NCBI RefSeq assembly: GCF_013410345.1
Contig: NZ_JACCFJ010000001.1
Span: 496,001-560,000, forward strand
DNA length: 64,000 bases
Source: Saccharopolyspora hordei
Lineage (GTDB): Bacteria; Actinomycetota; Actinomycetes; Mycobacteriales; Pseudonocardiaceae
Direction: 5' to 3'
How positions within the stretch are numbered: position 1 is the first letter of the stretch; every line of letters begins with the position of its first letter. The notes beneath the pieces were generated by a model. That model did no database searches and was not told the DNA's origin. It saw only the letters and a program-made list of their open reading frames with translations. This document shows positions 22,575 to 31,815 of the stretch, piece after piece. Both the position numbers and the translations under genes were made by a program.

Positions 22575-24569
22575 TCACCCCCGCTTCCCCGCGCTGAACT
22601 GCACGAACGTCTCCAGGGCGGCCGGGTTCTGCAGGGCGTCGCGGCTGACCGCCCGCTCCGGCGGGGTGCCGGCGAGGATCTTCTTCACCGGCACCTCCAG
22701 CTTCTTGCCGTTGAGGGTGCGCGGCACCTCGTCCACGACGATGAAGCGGTTCGGCACGTGGCGGGGCGAGAGCTCGCGGCGCAGCGCGTCCCGCAGGGCC
22801 GGTTCCACGTCGTCCAGTGCGGCGCCTTCGGCGAGCACCAGGAAGCACAGCAGCTCGCCGTCGGTCTCGCCGGCGCCCGAGGTGTCGATCACCAGCGAGT
22901 CGACGATCTGCTCGAAGCCCTCCACGACGCGGTAGAACTCCGCGGTGCCCATCCGGACGCCGCCGCGGTTGAGCGTCGAGTCGCTGCGGCCGTAGATCAC
23001 CAGGGACCCGCGGTCGGTGATCCGCACCCAGTCGCCGTGCCGCCAGACACCGGGGTAGGTGTCGAAGTAGGCCTCGCGCAGCCGCGTGCCGTCCGGGTCG
23101 TTCCAGAAGAACACCGGCATGGTCGGCATCGGCTTGGTCAGCACCAGCTCGCCGACCTCCTCGTGCAGCTCCTCGCCCTTCTCGTCGTAGGAGGCCACCG
23201 CGGCGCCGAGCATCGGGCAGGAGATCTCGCCCAGCCACACCGGGACGTCCGGGGACGCCCCGACGAACGCGGTGCACACGTCGGTGCCGCCGGAGACGCT
23301 GGCGATCTGCACGTCCGCGCCGATCGCGTCGGCCACCCAGCGGAAGCCGTCGGTGGTCAGCGGCGCACCGGTGGAGCCGACGGTGCGCAGCGCCGACAGG
23401 TCGACCTCGTCCTTCGGGCGCAGGCCCTGCTTGAGGCAGCTCTGGATGAACGGCGCCGAGGTGCCGAAGAAGGCCACGCGGTGGCGGGCCGCCAGCTCCC
23501 AGAGCACCGACAGCGACGGGTAGCCGGGGCTGCCGTCGAACAGCACCAGCGTGGTGCCGCTCAGCAGGCCGCCGACCAGGAAGTTCCACATCATCCAGCC
23601 GGTCGTGGTGAACCAGAAGAACCGGTCGCCCGGGCCGAGGTCGCAGTGCAGCCCGAGGACCTTGAGGTGCTCCAGGACCATGCCCCCGTGCCCGTGCACG
23701 ATCCCCTTGGGCAGGCCGGTGGTGCCCGAGGAGTACAGCACCCACAGCGGGTGGTCGAACGGCACCGCGTCGAACTCCAGCGGGGCGCCGCGGTGCTTGG
23801 CCAGCAGGCCGTCCCAGTCGAGGGCGCCCGGCAGCGACGCGCCCTGGCCGAGGTAGTCGACGAGCACCGTGGCGGCCAGGCCCGGCATCGCCTCGCGCAG
23901 CTGGTCCACCGTGGGGCGCACGTCGAAGGGGCGGCCGCCGTAGTGGTAGCCGTCGACGGCGATGAGCACCTTCGGCTCGATCTGCACGAACCGGTCCGCG
24001 ACCGCCCGCGCACCGAAGTCCGGCGAGCAGGACGACCACGTGGCGCCGAGGCTGGCCGCGGCGAGGAAGGCCACCAGCGTCTCGGGGCAGTTCGGCGCGA
24101 GCGCGGCCACCCGGTCACCGGTGCGCACTCCCAGCTCGACCAGCGCGGCGCGCGCGGCCGCCACGCGGGCCCGCAGCTCGCCGTAGGTGATCTCCTCGGT
24201 GCGGCCGTCCTCCCGGGCGAACACGACCGCGAGGTCGTCGTCACCCTTGCCGTCGCCCTCACGCAGGGCGTGCTCGGCGTAGTTCAGCGTCGCGCCGGGA
24301 AACCACTCCGTGCCCGGCATCGTCTCGTCGGTCAGCACCCGGTCGGCGCGGTCGTGGAAGCGGACGTCGAAGAAGTCCGCGACGGCCGCCCAGAACCCGC
24401 TCAGGTCCGACACCGACCACTCCCACAGGGCGCGGTAGTCGGGCAGGTCGAGGTCGCGTTCGGTGCGCAGCCACTCGCGGAACGCGGCCATCCGGCTGGC
24501 GGCCGCGCGCTCCTCGCTCGGCTGCCACAGCACTTCGGGGGTCGAGGCGGGCTCGGTGCGCGAAGTCAT
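22575..24569 (-). CDS. Acetoacetyl-CoA synthetase (acetoacetate-CoA ligase)
   Basis: 664 residues, ANL superfamily. AMP-binding motif YSSGTTGLPKGIVHGHGG, then GSTGAPL, the hinge RSDSTLNRGGVRMGTAEFYR and the C-terminal TLNGKKLEVPVKKIL with the catalytic lysine. The N-terminus (LWQPSEERAAASRMAAFREW) and length distinguish this family from acetyl-CoA synthetases. It activates acetoacetate to acetoacetyl-CoA with ATP, for ketone-body or polyester use. Transcribed alone. Family assignment is strong; the exact acyl substrate is inferred. Confidence 0.92.
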   Translation of the reverse strand: MTSRTEPASTPEVLWQPSEERAAASRMAAFREWLRTERDLDLPDYRALWEWSVSDLSGFWAAVADFFDVRFHDRADRVLTDETMPGTEWFPGATLNYAEHALREGDGKGDDDLAVVFAREDGRTEEITYGELRARVAAARAALVELGVRTGDRVAALAPNCPETLVAFLAAASLGATWSSCSPDFGARAVADRFVQIEPKVLIAVDGYHYGGRPFDVRPTVDQLREAMPGLAATVLVDYLGQGASLPGALDWDGLLAKHRGAPLEFDAVPFDHPLWVLYSSGTTGLPKGIVHGHGGMVLEHLKVLGLHCDLGPGDRFFWFTTTGWMMWNFLVGGLLSGTTLVLFDGSPGYPSLSVLWELAARHRVAFFGTSAPFIQSCLKQGLRPKDEVDLSALRTVGSTGAPLTTDGFRWVADAIGADVQIASVSGGTDVCTAFVGASPDVPVWLGEISCPMLGAAVASYDEKGEELHEEVGELVLTKPMPTMPVFFWNDPDGTRLREAYFDTYPGVWRHGDWVRITDRGSLVIYGRSDSTLNRGGVRMGTAEFYRVVEGFEQIVDSLVIDTSGAGETDGELLCFLVLAEGAALDDVEPALRDALRRELSPRHVPNRFIVVDEVPRTLNGKKLEVPVKKILAGTPPERAVSRDALQNPAALETFVQFSAGKRG

Positions 24570-24670
24570 GCGCCATTCCTAACCCACCGCACCCCCACCC
24601 GACCACCCCTGAGAAGGGGTTTCCGCAGCGCACCCCGCCCCTGGCTGGGAGGGCGCGACTCCGGTGGACA

Positions 24671-25336
24671 TCACCTGAGGTGGAGGTCGAGCCAGTTGCG
24701 GGCTCGGCGCCAGGCCTCGGCGGCGGCGTCCTGGTCGCGGTCGAAGCGGTGGCCCGCGCCCGGGAAGCGGACCACGTCGGTCACCACCGACGCCGTCTCG
24801 GCGACCTCCCGGAGCTTGTCCACCTCCTCGGCCTCGACGCCCTCGTCGTCGCCGTACAGGCCCAGCCACGGGCAGGACAGCTCGCCGGCGATCTCCACCA
24901 GCGGCGGCAGCGCCGCCGACAGCGGTTCGAGGACGCCCCGGCCCCCGACGCTCACCGCCGCGCCCAGCGTGCGGCTGGCGGCCACCACCAGCGCCGCGGT
25001 GCCGCCGACGTCGAAGCCCATGATCCCCTGCCGGTCGGCGGGCACGCCCTGGTCGGACAGCCACACGAACGCCGCGTCGGTGTCGGTGAGGATCGACTCG
25101 CCGGACAGCTTCCGCACGTCGTCGGGCCCGTCCTCGCGGTGGTAGAGGTGCGGTGCGACGGTGAGCCAGCCCTCCTCCGCGAGGGCGCTGCACACCGCCC
25201 GCACCCGGTCGGTGACCCCACGGGCCTCGTGCAGGAAGACGAGCCCCCCACGCACCACGTTGTCCGGTTCGGCGACGGTGAGGCGCAGCTCGGTGCCGTC
25301 GGTGAGGGGGAGGGTCTCGGTCCGGGTTTCGGTCAT
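24671..25336 (-). CDS. Dienelactone hydrolase family protein
   Basis: 221 residues, alpha/beta hydrolase of the DLH type: FLHEARGVTDRVRAVCSALA at the N-terminus. The nucleophile elbow reads GFDVGGTAA, with Asp where DLH enzymes have Cys in GxCxGG, so catalytic activity is doubtful. LYGDDEGVE and PGAGHRFDRD supply Asp and His candidates. Start ATG 25336 (MTETRT); the upstream frame to 25417 lies in intergenic sequence. Function unknown. Confidence 0.85.
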   Translation of the reverse strand: MTETRTETLPLTDGTELRLTVAEPDNVVRGGLVFLHEARGVTDRVRAVCSALAEEGWLTVAPHLYHREDGPDDVRKLSGESILTDTDAAFVWLSDQGVPADRQGIMGFDVGGTAALVVAASRTLGAAVSVGGRGVLEPLSAALPPLVEIAGELSCPWLGLYGDDEGVEAEEVDKLREVAETASVVTDVVRFPGAGHRFDRDQDAAAEAWRRARNWLDLHLR

Positions 25337-25522
25337 GCCGTGCAGGTAATCACGCCCTGGTGAACACGAGTCAACACCGTCATCCGGTCGGACCAGCGAG
25401 TTCCCCCGCACGGTCACCCGAACGCGCCGACGGGCGCACCCACCGGAGGCACCGGGGATCGGGCTGCTGCTCGGGGCCGCGGCGCGTTAACGTCACCGTG
25501 ACCGAGTGAAGGAGTCCGCAAG

Positions 25523-26572
25523 ATGAGCGTGCGCACCCGTGCCGACCTCGACCAGCTGCCCGCCTACGTGGCGGGACGGACCGTGCCCGGTTCGATCAAA
25601 CTGGCCAGCAACGAGGTCTCCGAGGGCCCGCTGCCGAGCGCGGTGGCGGCCATCAACCAAGCGGCCGCGGAGGTGCACCGGTACCCGGACATGGGTGTCG
25701 GCAAGCTGACCGAGGCGCTGGCCGCGCACTACCGGGTGGAGCCGGAGCGGATCGCCGTCGGGTGCGGCTCCGTGGCGCTGTGCGAGCAGCTGGTGCAGGC
25801 CACCTGCACCCCCGCGGACGAGGTCGTCTTCCCGTGGCGGTCGTTCGAGGCCTACCCGATCATCACGCAGGTCGTGGGCGCCAAGCAGGTGCGGGTGCCG
25901 CTGACCGGGGAGCACGCGCTGGACCTGGAGGCCATGCTCGCCGCGATCACCCCGGCCACCCGGATGGTGTTCGTGTGCACCCCGAACAACCCGACCGGCA
26001 CGCTGCTGCGCACGGCCGAGCTGGAGTCGTTCCTGGACCGGGTGCCGGAGGACGTGCTGGTGGTCCTGGACGAGGCGTACTTCGAGTTCGTCACCGACCC
26101 GGACGCCCCGGACGGCGTGGAGATCACCCGCCGGCGCCCCAACGTGGCGTCGATGCGCACCTTCTCCAAGGCCTACGGCATGGCGGGCCTGCGCGCCGGC
26201 TACGCGATCGCGCCGCCGCAGGTGGCGGAAGCGCTGCGCAAGGTGTGCATCCCGTTCAGCGTCAACGCCCTTGCCCAGGTGGCCGCGGTCGCCTCCCTGG
26301 CGGCGCAGGACGAACTGCGGAAGCGCTGCGCCGCCGTCGCCTCGGAGCGCGAGCGGGTGCACCGGGAGCTGGTCGCGCTGGGCTACGAGGTGCCGGAGAC
26401 GCAGGCGAACTTCGTCTGGCTGCCCCTGCGGGAGCGCACCGAGGAGTTCAACGAGCACTGCCTGCAGAACCGCGTGGTGGTCCGCGCGTTCGCGGGCGAG
26501 GGGGCGCGCGTGACCATCGGGCAGCCGGAGGAGAACGACGCCTTCCTCGCCGCCGCGAAGTCCTTCGCCTGA
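25523..26572 (+). CDS. hisC2: Aromatic amino acid / histidinol-phosphate aminotransferase (HisC2/Pat type)
   Basis: 349 residues, fold type I PLP enzyme. NNPTGTLL, DEAYFEFV and the PLP-lysine motif TFSKAYGMAGLRAGY (Lys216) are intact, and the C-terminus has the conserved RVTIGQPEEND. In mycobacteria the orthologue Rv3772 (hisC2/pat) sits in the same part of the genome and transaminates aromatic keto acids. With TyrA in this window it could complete tyrosine synthesis. AAGGAG precedes the ATG by about 9 nt. A role in histidine synthesis cannot be excluded. Confidence 0.9.
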   Translation: MSVRTRADLDQLPAYVAGRTVPGSIKLASNEVSEGPLPSAVAAINQAAAEVHRYPDMGVGKLTEALAAHYRVEPERIAVGCGSVALCEQLVQATCTPADEVVFPWRSFEAYPIITQVVGAKQVRVPLTGEHALDLEAMLAAITPATRMVFVCTPNNPTGTLLRTAELESFLDRVPEDVLVVLDEAYFEFVTDPDAPDGVEITRRRPNVASMRTFSKAYGMAGLRAGYAIAPPQVAEALRKVCIPFSVNALAQVAAVASLAAQDELRKRCAAVASERERVHRELVALGYEVPETQANFVWLPLRERTEEFNEHCLQNRVVVRAFAGEGARVTIGQPEENDAFLAAAKSFA

Positions 26573-26582
26573 GGCGGTCCTA

Positions 26583-27421
26583 CCCGGGGCTGCTGACCAC
26601 TGGTCGACGCGCGGCTGGTCGAGCGGGGACCAGACCAGGGCGATCCGGTCTCGGGAGACCACGAACGCCATGACCGAGACCGGCCGGCCGTGGGAGCACG
26701 ACGCCCGGGCTGCCGTTCACCGTGATCGGCTCGACCCGGGCGTGCGGGACCGCGAACGCCGCCGCGCGCTTCGCCACGTCCTGCGGACCGCGGGCCGTGG
26801 CGGTCGCGTCCGGTCTCGTGGCCCCACCGTCGGCCCGGAACGTGACCTCGGGGTGCAGCAGCGCGACGAGCGCCTCGAGGTCACCGCGGCGGGACGCCGC
26901 GAAGAAGGCGTCGACCCGGTGCGCCGGCGGGCGGGGTCGGTCTCGACCTCGGCCGGTCGCACGGCGTGCACGCGTCCACGGGCGCGGCTGGCGAGCTCGC
27001 GGGTCACCTCGGGCGTCCGGCCGAGGATCTCGGCGATCTCGCGGAACGGCATCCCGAACGAGTCGTGGAGCACGAAGGCGAGGCGCTCGGGTGGGGCCAG
27101 GCTCTCCAGGACGACGTGGAGCGCGAGACCGACCTGCTCGGCGAGCACCGCCTCCTCCGCGGGGTGCGGGTCCTGGTCCGCTCGGACGTGGAGGTCGGGT
27201 CCGGACGGGGTGAGGCAGGTCCGCGAGACGGTCCTGGTCATCCACCCGTCGAGGTTGTCGACGGCCGTGACGTCCGTGGCGCCCGGCCGGCTGAGGCGCA
27301 CCCAGGCGTCCTGGACGGCGTCCTCCGCGTCCGCGCTGCTGCCGAGGACCCTCTGGGCCAGTGCGGTCAGCCGGGGCCGGTCCTCCTCGAAGCGCCGGTC
27401 GAGTTCTGCTGCGGGTCCCAC
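26583..27421 (-). pseudogene. Frameshifted SigJ/ECF41-type sigma factor
   Basis: The first 150 codons (from 27421) encode intact sigma regions 2 and 4: GSSADAEDAVQDAWVRLSR and SLAPPERLAFVLHDSFGMPF followed by REIAEILGRTPEVTRE. Near 26930 the frame is lost. The expected SnoaL-like tail (VDAFFAASRRGDLEALVALL) continues in a different frame. Near 26675 a second shift is needed to reach SVMAFVVSRDRIALVW. SigJ-type factors need this tail for self-control. The gene is either a pseudogene or carries sequencing errors. It is divergent from the equally broken MFS gene. Confidence 0.8.
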
Positions 27422-27495
27422 CGGTCACGTCCTCGTGTCGCGGGGTGTCAGTCCGTCTGGCACGCCTGCCGACGAGACCGTGCCAGGAGGACGAC

Positions 27496-28900
27496 GTGGC
27501 GACCCCGTCCACACCCCTCCCCCAGACCCGGCGACGGCGGGTGGCGCTGCTGGCGCTGTGCCTGGCGGGGTTCGTGGTCCAGCTCGACGTCACCATCGTC
27601 ACCGTCGGCCTCCCGACGGTCCAGCAGGCGTTCCGGGCGGATCCCGGTGCGCTGGAGTGGGTCGGCAGCGGGTACGCCCTCGGGCTGGCTGCGCTGGTCC
27701 CGGGGGTGGGCGCGCTCGGTGACCGGCTCGGCCACCGCCCGTCCTGCTGGGTGGTCTCGTCGTCGTCGGCGGCTGCTCCGCGGCAGCGGCGCTGGCGCCC
27801 GACCCGGCCGCGCTGGTGGGCGCGCGTCGGCGAGGGCGCGGGTGGCGCAGCCGTCGTGGCGCTCACCCTCGCGGTGCTGACGGACACCTACCCGCCGGAC
27901 CAGCGCGGCCGGGCGATCGGCTGGTGGGCCGCGATCGGCGGCCTCGGCTCCGGCGGGGGCCCGGTCGCGGGAGGCCTGCTGCTGTCGTCCGCCGGGTGGT
28001 CGAGCATCTTCTGGACCACCGTCCCGATCGTCGCCGTCACGGCCGCTCTGGTCGTCCTGGCGGTCCCGGGGACCACCGCGGCCCCCGAGCCGCGGCCGCT
28101 CGACGTGCCGGGTGTCGCGCTCGCCTCGGTGGGGCCGGTGTCGGTGACGTTCGGGCTCATCACCGCGACCGCGGTCCCCGGGGACCCGGCGCGGACCGTG
28201 GTGTCCCTCGTCCTCGGCGGACTCGCTCTCGCCGCGTTCGTCCAGTGGCAGCGCCGCGCCCGCGAGCCGCTCGTGCCGAGGGCGGTGCCTGGCCTCCAGC
28301 GGCACGCTCCACCACGTCACGCTGCTGTTCCAGGACCTCCTCGGCTGGTCCGCGCTCCGCACCGGCCTGTCGTGGCTGCTGATGAACGCCCCGTTCCTGG
28401 TCGCGGCGCAGGCGGCCGGGCCCCTCGGCCGGCGCTGGAGCCCGCGGGTCCTCGTGACGACGGGCTGCGCGGCGGGAGCGCTCGGTGTGGCAGCCCTGAG
28501 CACCGTCACCCCCACCACGCCGTTCCCGGTCGCGGGCGTGGGACACGTGCTCGCCGGGGTCGGTTTCGGGCTGCTGGTCCCCGGCACCACCCGCGTGGCC
28601 CTGCGCGATGTGCCCCGTCACCGGTGCGGCGTCCGCGGTGCTGAACTCCGCCCGCCAGCTCGGGCGCTGCTGCGGGACCCGCGGTCGCCGGGGCGGTCGG
28701 TGCGGCAGACCCGCCGCGCGTCGTCGCGGTTCGAGTTCGCCGGCGCCATCGCCACCGGAGACCTCCGCGGAGTCCCCGCGGACCTGGTGGTCCCGGCTCG
28801 CGAGGCGTTCGAGGCGGGTGACCACGTCGCGCTCGCGGTCTGCGTCGGGTGCCTGGCGGTCGCCGTGGGGTTCGGACGGTCCCGGGCGGGAACCTGGAAG
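27496..28900 (+). pseudogene. Frameshifted MFS (EmrB/QacA-type) drug transporter
   Basis: Starts well: AGGAGG before GTG 27496, then RRVALLALCLAGFVVQLDVT and the GDRLGHR loop. The frame then changes near 27735 (VLLGGLVVVGGCSAAAALAP is in another frame), returns near 27825 (VGEGAGGAAVVALTLAVL), changes again near 28290 (TLLFQDLLGWSALRTGLSWL in another frame, then MNAPFLVAAQAAGPLGRRWS) and again near 28610 and 28670 (AASAVLNSARQLG lies in a further frame). At least four or five indels separate otherwise recognisable membrane segments. As read, no full transporter can be made. Confidence 0.8.
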
Positions 28901-28902
28901 TA

Positions 28903-28950
28903 CGGTGGTGCCCAGCGAAGAGAGGGGGAGTACTTCGCCGGGCACCACCG
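28903..28950. terminator. Long hairpin after the MFS pseudogene
   Basis: Outer arms CGGTGGTGCCC and GGGCACCACCG pair perfectly, and an inner GCGAAG/CTTCGC stem extends the helix around a 12-nt purine-rich loop. It lies at the end of the transporter frame and can serve as its terminator. Confidence 0.6.
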
Positions 28951-29089
28951 CAGGGGGTGTGGCCGTCCGAGCCGGGACGACCACGTGGAGCGCGTAGCGA
29001 TCTACGCAGCTCCGGAATGTAGTGAGGACGCACCGCGCCCGCCAGCCCGAACCAGGTGTTGTACCCGTTCAGGTGGCGGGCGGTCGCGA

Positions 29090-29521
29090 TCAGCCCGTGA
29101 CGGCGTGGTGGCCGCGCACCGGAGCCGGGGACGGCGCCGTGGGCAGCGTGGGGTCCGTCCCCTCGGACGGCGGGGTTTCGGCCTCCACCGGCGGCACCCA
29201 CGGGTCGCCGGGCGGCGTCTTGCCGTCGGACGGGGGCGTCGACCCGTCGACCGGCGGCTCCGAGGCCACCGGAGGGACGTCCGGGTGGTCCACGACGGGG
29301 GCGTTGACGCAGTGGCTGGACTGCGGCGACACCAAGGAGACGATCGCTCCGACGACCGTGATGTCGTTGCCGCACAGCTGGACCGGCAGCACGCTCAGGT
29401 TGTTGTCGTTGCCCACGTTGATGCCGTCGTTGTCCGCGCTGTCCGCGAACGCCGGAGCGGCTCCAGCGATGAGTCCTGCGCCAGCGACGAGTGCGCCTGC
29501 GAGGCAAGCACTTCTACGCAT
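29090..29521 (-). CDS. Chaplin-like secreted protein with Pro-rich tail
   Basis: 143 residues. Signal peptide MRRSACLAGALVAGAGLIAG ending at AFA, then a segment (27-70) with the chaplin pattern: GINVGNDNNLSVLPVQLCGN, VVGAIVS, then a second cysteine in SSHCVN. The remaining 70 residues are a Pro/Ser/Thr/Glu-rich tail (PPSDGKTPPGDPWVPP). Chaplins coat aerial hyphae in Streptomyces; here no sortase motif or second chaplin domain is present. GGAGG lies 5 nt before ATG 29521. The L,D-transpeptidase gene is directly upstream on the same strand (48 bp), suggesting joint expression. Confidence 0.75.
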   Translation of the reverse strand: MRRSACLAGALVAGAGLIAGAAPAFADSADNDGINVGNDNNLSVLPVQLCGNDITVVGAIVSLVSPQSSHCVNAPVVDHPDVPPVASEPPVDGSTPPSDGKTPPGDPWVPPVEAETPPSEGTDPTLPTAPSPAPVRGHHAVTG

Positions 29522-29569
29522 AGCTCCCTCCCATTTCCTGTTCATTCGGGGTGTTTCCATCCGCAGCGA

Positions 29570-30358
29570 TCACCGCAGGTGGACCAAGGTGCCCAGCGGC
29601 AGAGTGGTGAGCAGCTGGAGCGCGTCGCTGGGCACCCGGACGCATCCGTCGCTGCTGGCCTGGCCGAACACCGACGGGTCGGGCCAGCCGTGCAGTGCCA
29701 CGGTGCCGGGGCCGCCGCCGTAGGTGCTGAAGGTGTTGGAGTGCGTGCCCAGCGGCAGGATGATCGGGCTGAACGTGGTCACCGTCTCCTCGATCGCGGC
29801 CATGATGTAGGTCCGGCCGCGCGGCGTGGGCGATTCCGGCGCACCGACGCCGACCACCCACTCGCCGATGGGCGCCCCGTCCTCGCGCACCACGAGGCGA
29901 CGCGCGTCGATGTCGACGTCGACCACGTAGGGCGTGCGGGCGCGCTCCACGGGCCCGTCGGTGCGGACCCAGCCGGTGCTGCCGTTCGGGCGGGACGGGA
30001 GCAGCACCTGCGCCCACCGCCCGCGCTCGGCGATGACCGGCACCCAGGTGGGGTTCTCCAACTGCTTGGCGGGCAGCTTCGCGAACACCGCCCCGCCGGG
30101 GGCGTGGTGCACCGCGATGTCCTGCTTGACGTGCAGGACGACGCCACCGGTCTCCCCGTGCGGTGCGGGGTCCCGCGGCGCGGTGGGGAACTCGGTGAAG
30201 GTGGTGGCGGGCGCCTGCATGCCCAGGTCCGCCTGGGCCATCACCTGGGCGGGCTGGGAGGCCGGAGCGCTGCCGCATCCCGCGAGCACGACGCACAGCG
30301 CACCGAGTGCAGCACCCAGCTGGATCCTGCGCCTGGTGAAGGACGTTCGTGGACTCAT
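29570..30358 (-). CDS. L,D-transpeptidase lipoprotein (YkuD domain)
   Basis: 262 residues. Signal peptide with lipobox VLAGC, a middle SH3-like segment (about 70-130) and a C-terminal YkuD domain with HGWPDPSVFG and SSDGCVRV, which holds the catalytic Cys. It would form 3-3 peptidoglycan crosslinks or attach proteins to the wall from the outer face of the membrane. AGGAG stands 6 nt before ATG 30358. It precedes the chaplin-like gene in the same direction. Confidence 0.92.
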   Translation of the reverse strand: MSPRTSFTRRRIQLGAALGALCVVLAGCGSAPASQPAQVMAQADLGMQAPATTFTEFPTAPRDPAPHGETGGVVLHVKQDIAVHHAPGGAVFAKLPAKQLENPTWVPVIAERGRWAQVLLPSRPNGSTGWVRTDGPVERARTPYVVDVDIDARRLVVREDGAPIGEWVVGVGAPESPTPRGRTYIMAAIEETVTTFSPIILPLGTHSNTFSTYGGGPGTVALHGWPDPSVFGQASSDGCVRVPSDALQLLTTLPLGTLVHLR

Positions 30359-30629
30359 GATCGGCTCCTGGCCCTGTGAGGTACTCGGCAGCATCCGGCG
30401 GCGGCCGGGAAGCACCGGCGCGAGCGGCGTTTCGATCCGGGGAGATCAAAAGCCGAACGGACGCTAACCGGTGCGCCTCCGGGGCCGGTGCGGGCCGATC
30501 TGGAGCGCGATCACCACGATCTGCCGCCTGATCAGGACAAACGGGTCTGCTCGATCGGGAGGATGCGATCGTTACTCGTTTCCGATCACCCGAATGTGTG
30601 GCTTTTTTAGCTCTGTCGAGCGACAAAAA

Positions 30630-30671
30630 GCCGGGTCGTTCCGGCCCTTCCGAGGGCTTGAACGACCCGGC
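30630..30671 (-). terminator. Rho-independent terminator of the lipoprotein gene
   Basis: Arms GCCGGGTCGTT and AACGACCCGGC, with a small inner hairpin GCCCT/AGGGC, followed on the minus strand by CTTTTTGTCG and a later T-rich stretch. One of the few classic T-tailed terminators in the window. Confidence 0.85.
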
Positions 30672-30687
30672 CAGGACGCCGGACGCG

Positions 30688-31230
30688 TCACTTCCAGGTG
30701 CCGAGGACCCCCATCGGCTGCTCGTTGGAGTCGGTCGGCGCGTACTCGACGGTGAACCCGGTCGCGTCCACCGGGACGTCGTAGACGATCGTCCCGGACA
30801 CCGGCTCTCCCTCGGTCAGCAGGTGCAGGAACATGTTGTCCAGCGACACCGTGGCGGGTTCGTAGCGGTTGCCCTGCGCGTCGACGAGCGTGAACTCGTC
30901 GTCGCTGATGTTGTCGATGGCGCCGGCCAGCAGCTCGGCCCGGGCGTCGACGGCGACGTACTTGCCCACCTCCGGCGGGAAGCTCGCCTGCGCGGGGTCG
31001 AGGTCGGCGGGCGCCCCGATGGTCACCGTCAGGCGCGCCCCGGCGTCCTTGGCGACCTCGACGGACTCGCCGAAGGCCACCGGTCCACCGGTGCTCTTCT
31101 CCTCGGCCTGCTGCTCGGGCGTGGAGTCCTCCACGGCGCTGCCGGGCTGGGTCTCCGACGACGTGGGAGCACTGCAGCCCGCCAGTCCGACCACCAACGC
31201 CACGGACAGGGATGCGATCAGCTTCTTCAA
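30688..31230 (-). CDS. Lipoprotein with DUF4352-like domain
   Basis: 180 residues from TTG 31230 (GAGGA 4 nt upstream). Lipobox VGLAGC, a Ser/Glu-rich linker to about residue 48, then an immunoglobulin-like beta domain: VGKYVAVDARAELLAG, FTLVDAQGNRYEP and GTIVYDVPVDATGFTVEY. Such domains are extracytoplasmic and of unknown binding function. A relative with the same layout is encoded at 44163, where LVDAAGNQYPS and SFDVPADATGLRLLY align with the motifs here. Confidence 0.85.
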   Translation of the reverse strand: MKKLIASLSVALVVGLAGCSAPTSSETQPGSAVEDSTPEQQAEEKSTGGPVAFGESVEVAKDAGARLTVTIGAPADLDPAQASFPPEVGKYVAVDARAELLAGAIDNISDDEFTLVDAQGNRYEPATVSLDNMFLHLLTEGEPVSGTIVYDVPVDATGFTVEYAPTDSNEQPMGVLGTWK

Positions 31231-31525
31231 CGTTCCTCACACAGGGGATGTTCGGTTGTCAGCAGGACCCCAACGTGTCACGTCGCGGCGCGATGTTTCC
31301 CCGGAACGCCCGATGTTCTGGAGAAATCTTGAGCTGAACTCGAGATGGCAGAAGCACGTTCCCCGCGAGCGCAGTCGATCCGTCGCAGTCGCCGGGCCCC
31401 TGAGCCGGACCGCGTGGTGGCTGCCCCGGGGTGGCCGGTCGGCACGCGGGGAGGGACGACGTGCCGACCGGCCGACCGGCTCGACGCAGGTCGGGGGCAT
31501 CAGCGACGAGCCGGCATCCAGGTGG

Positions 31526-31798
31526 TCAGAGGCGGCGCAGCCCGTCCAGGACGCGCCGCTGCAGCTCCAGCGGCGGCCACGGACCGTCCGGTGTGGACAC
31601 TGTGGGCCCACGGAGTCGGTGACGGCCGGCGCGTTCCCGCTCCTGCCGCTCGGCTTCCACGTGTGCCACGAGCTGCCAGACGGTCACCGTGCCCTCGCCA
31701 CCCCTGGCGTGCTGCGCGCGGCGCGGTCGCCAGGTCAGGACGAGGTAGCAGGCGAGGACGGCCGCGACGCAGCCGATCTGCGGCACGAGGTCCACCAT
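31526..31798 (-). CDS. Small single-helix membrane protein
   Basis: 90 residues: one N-terminal transmembrane helix (MVDLVPQIGCVAAVLACYLV) and a basic cytoplasmic tail. GGGAGG lies 7 nt before the ATG. It follows the zinc-finger-like gene by 17 bp on the same strand, and both are divergent from the XRE/DUF397 pair. No family recognised. Confidence 0.65.
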   Translation of the reverse strand: MVDLVPQIGCVAAVLACYLVLTWRPRRAQHARGGEGTVTVWQLVAHVEAERQERERAGRHRLRGPTVSTPDGPWPPLELQRRVLDGLRRL

Positions 31799-31815
31799 GT
31801 CGAGTCCTCCCGGGT

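Noticed and set aside
22758-25145. Open frame of 795 codons on the plus strand
   Set aside because: Antisense to the acetoacetyl-CoA synthetase and hydrolase genes, with low-complexity translation and no ribosome site.
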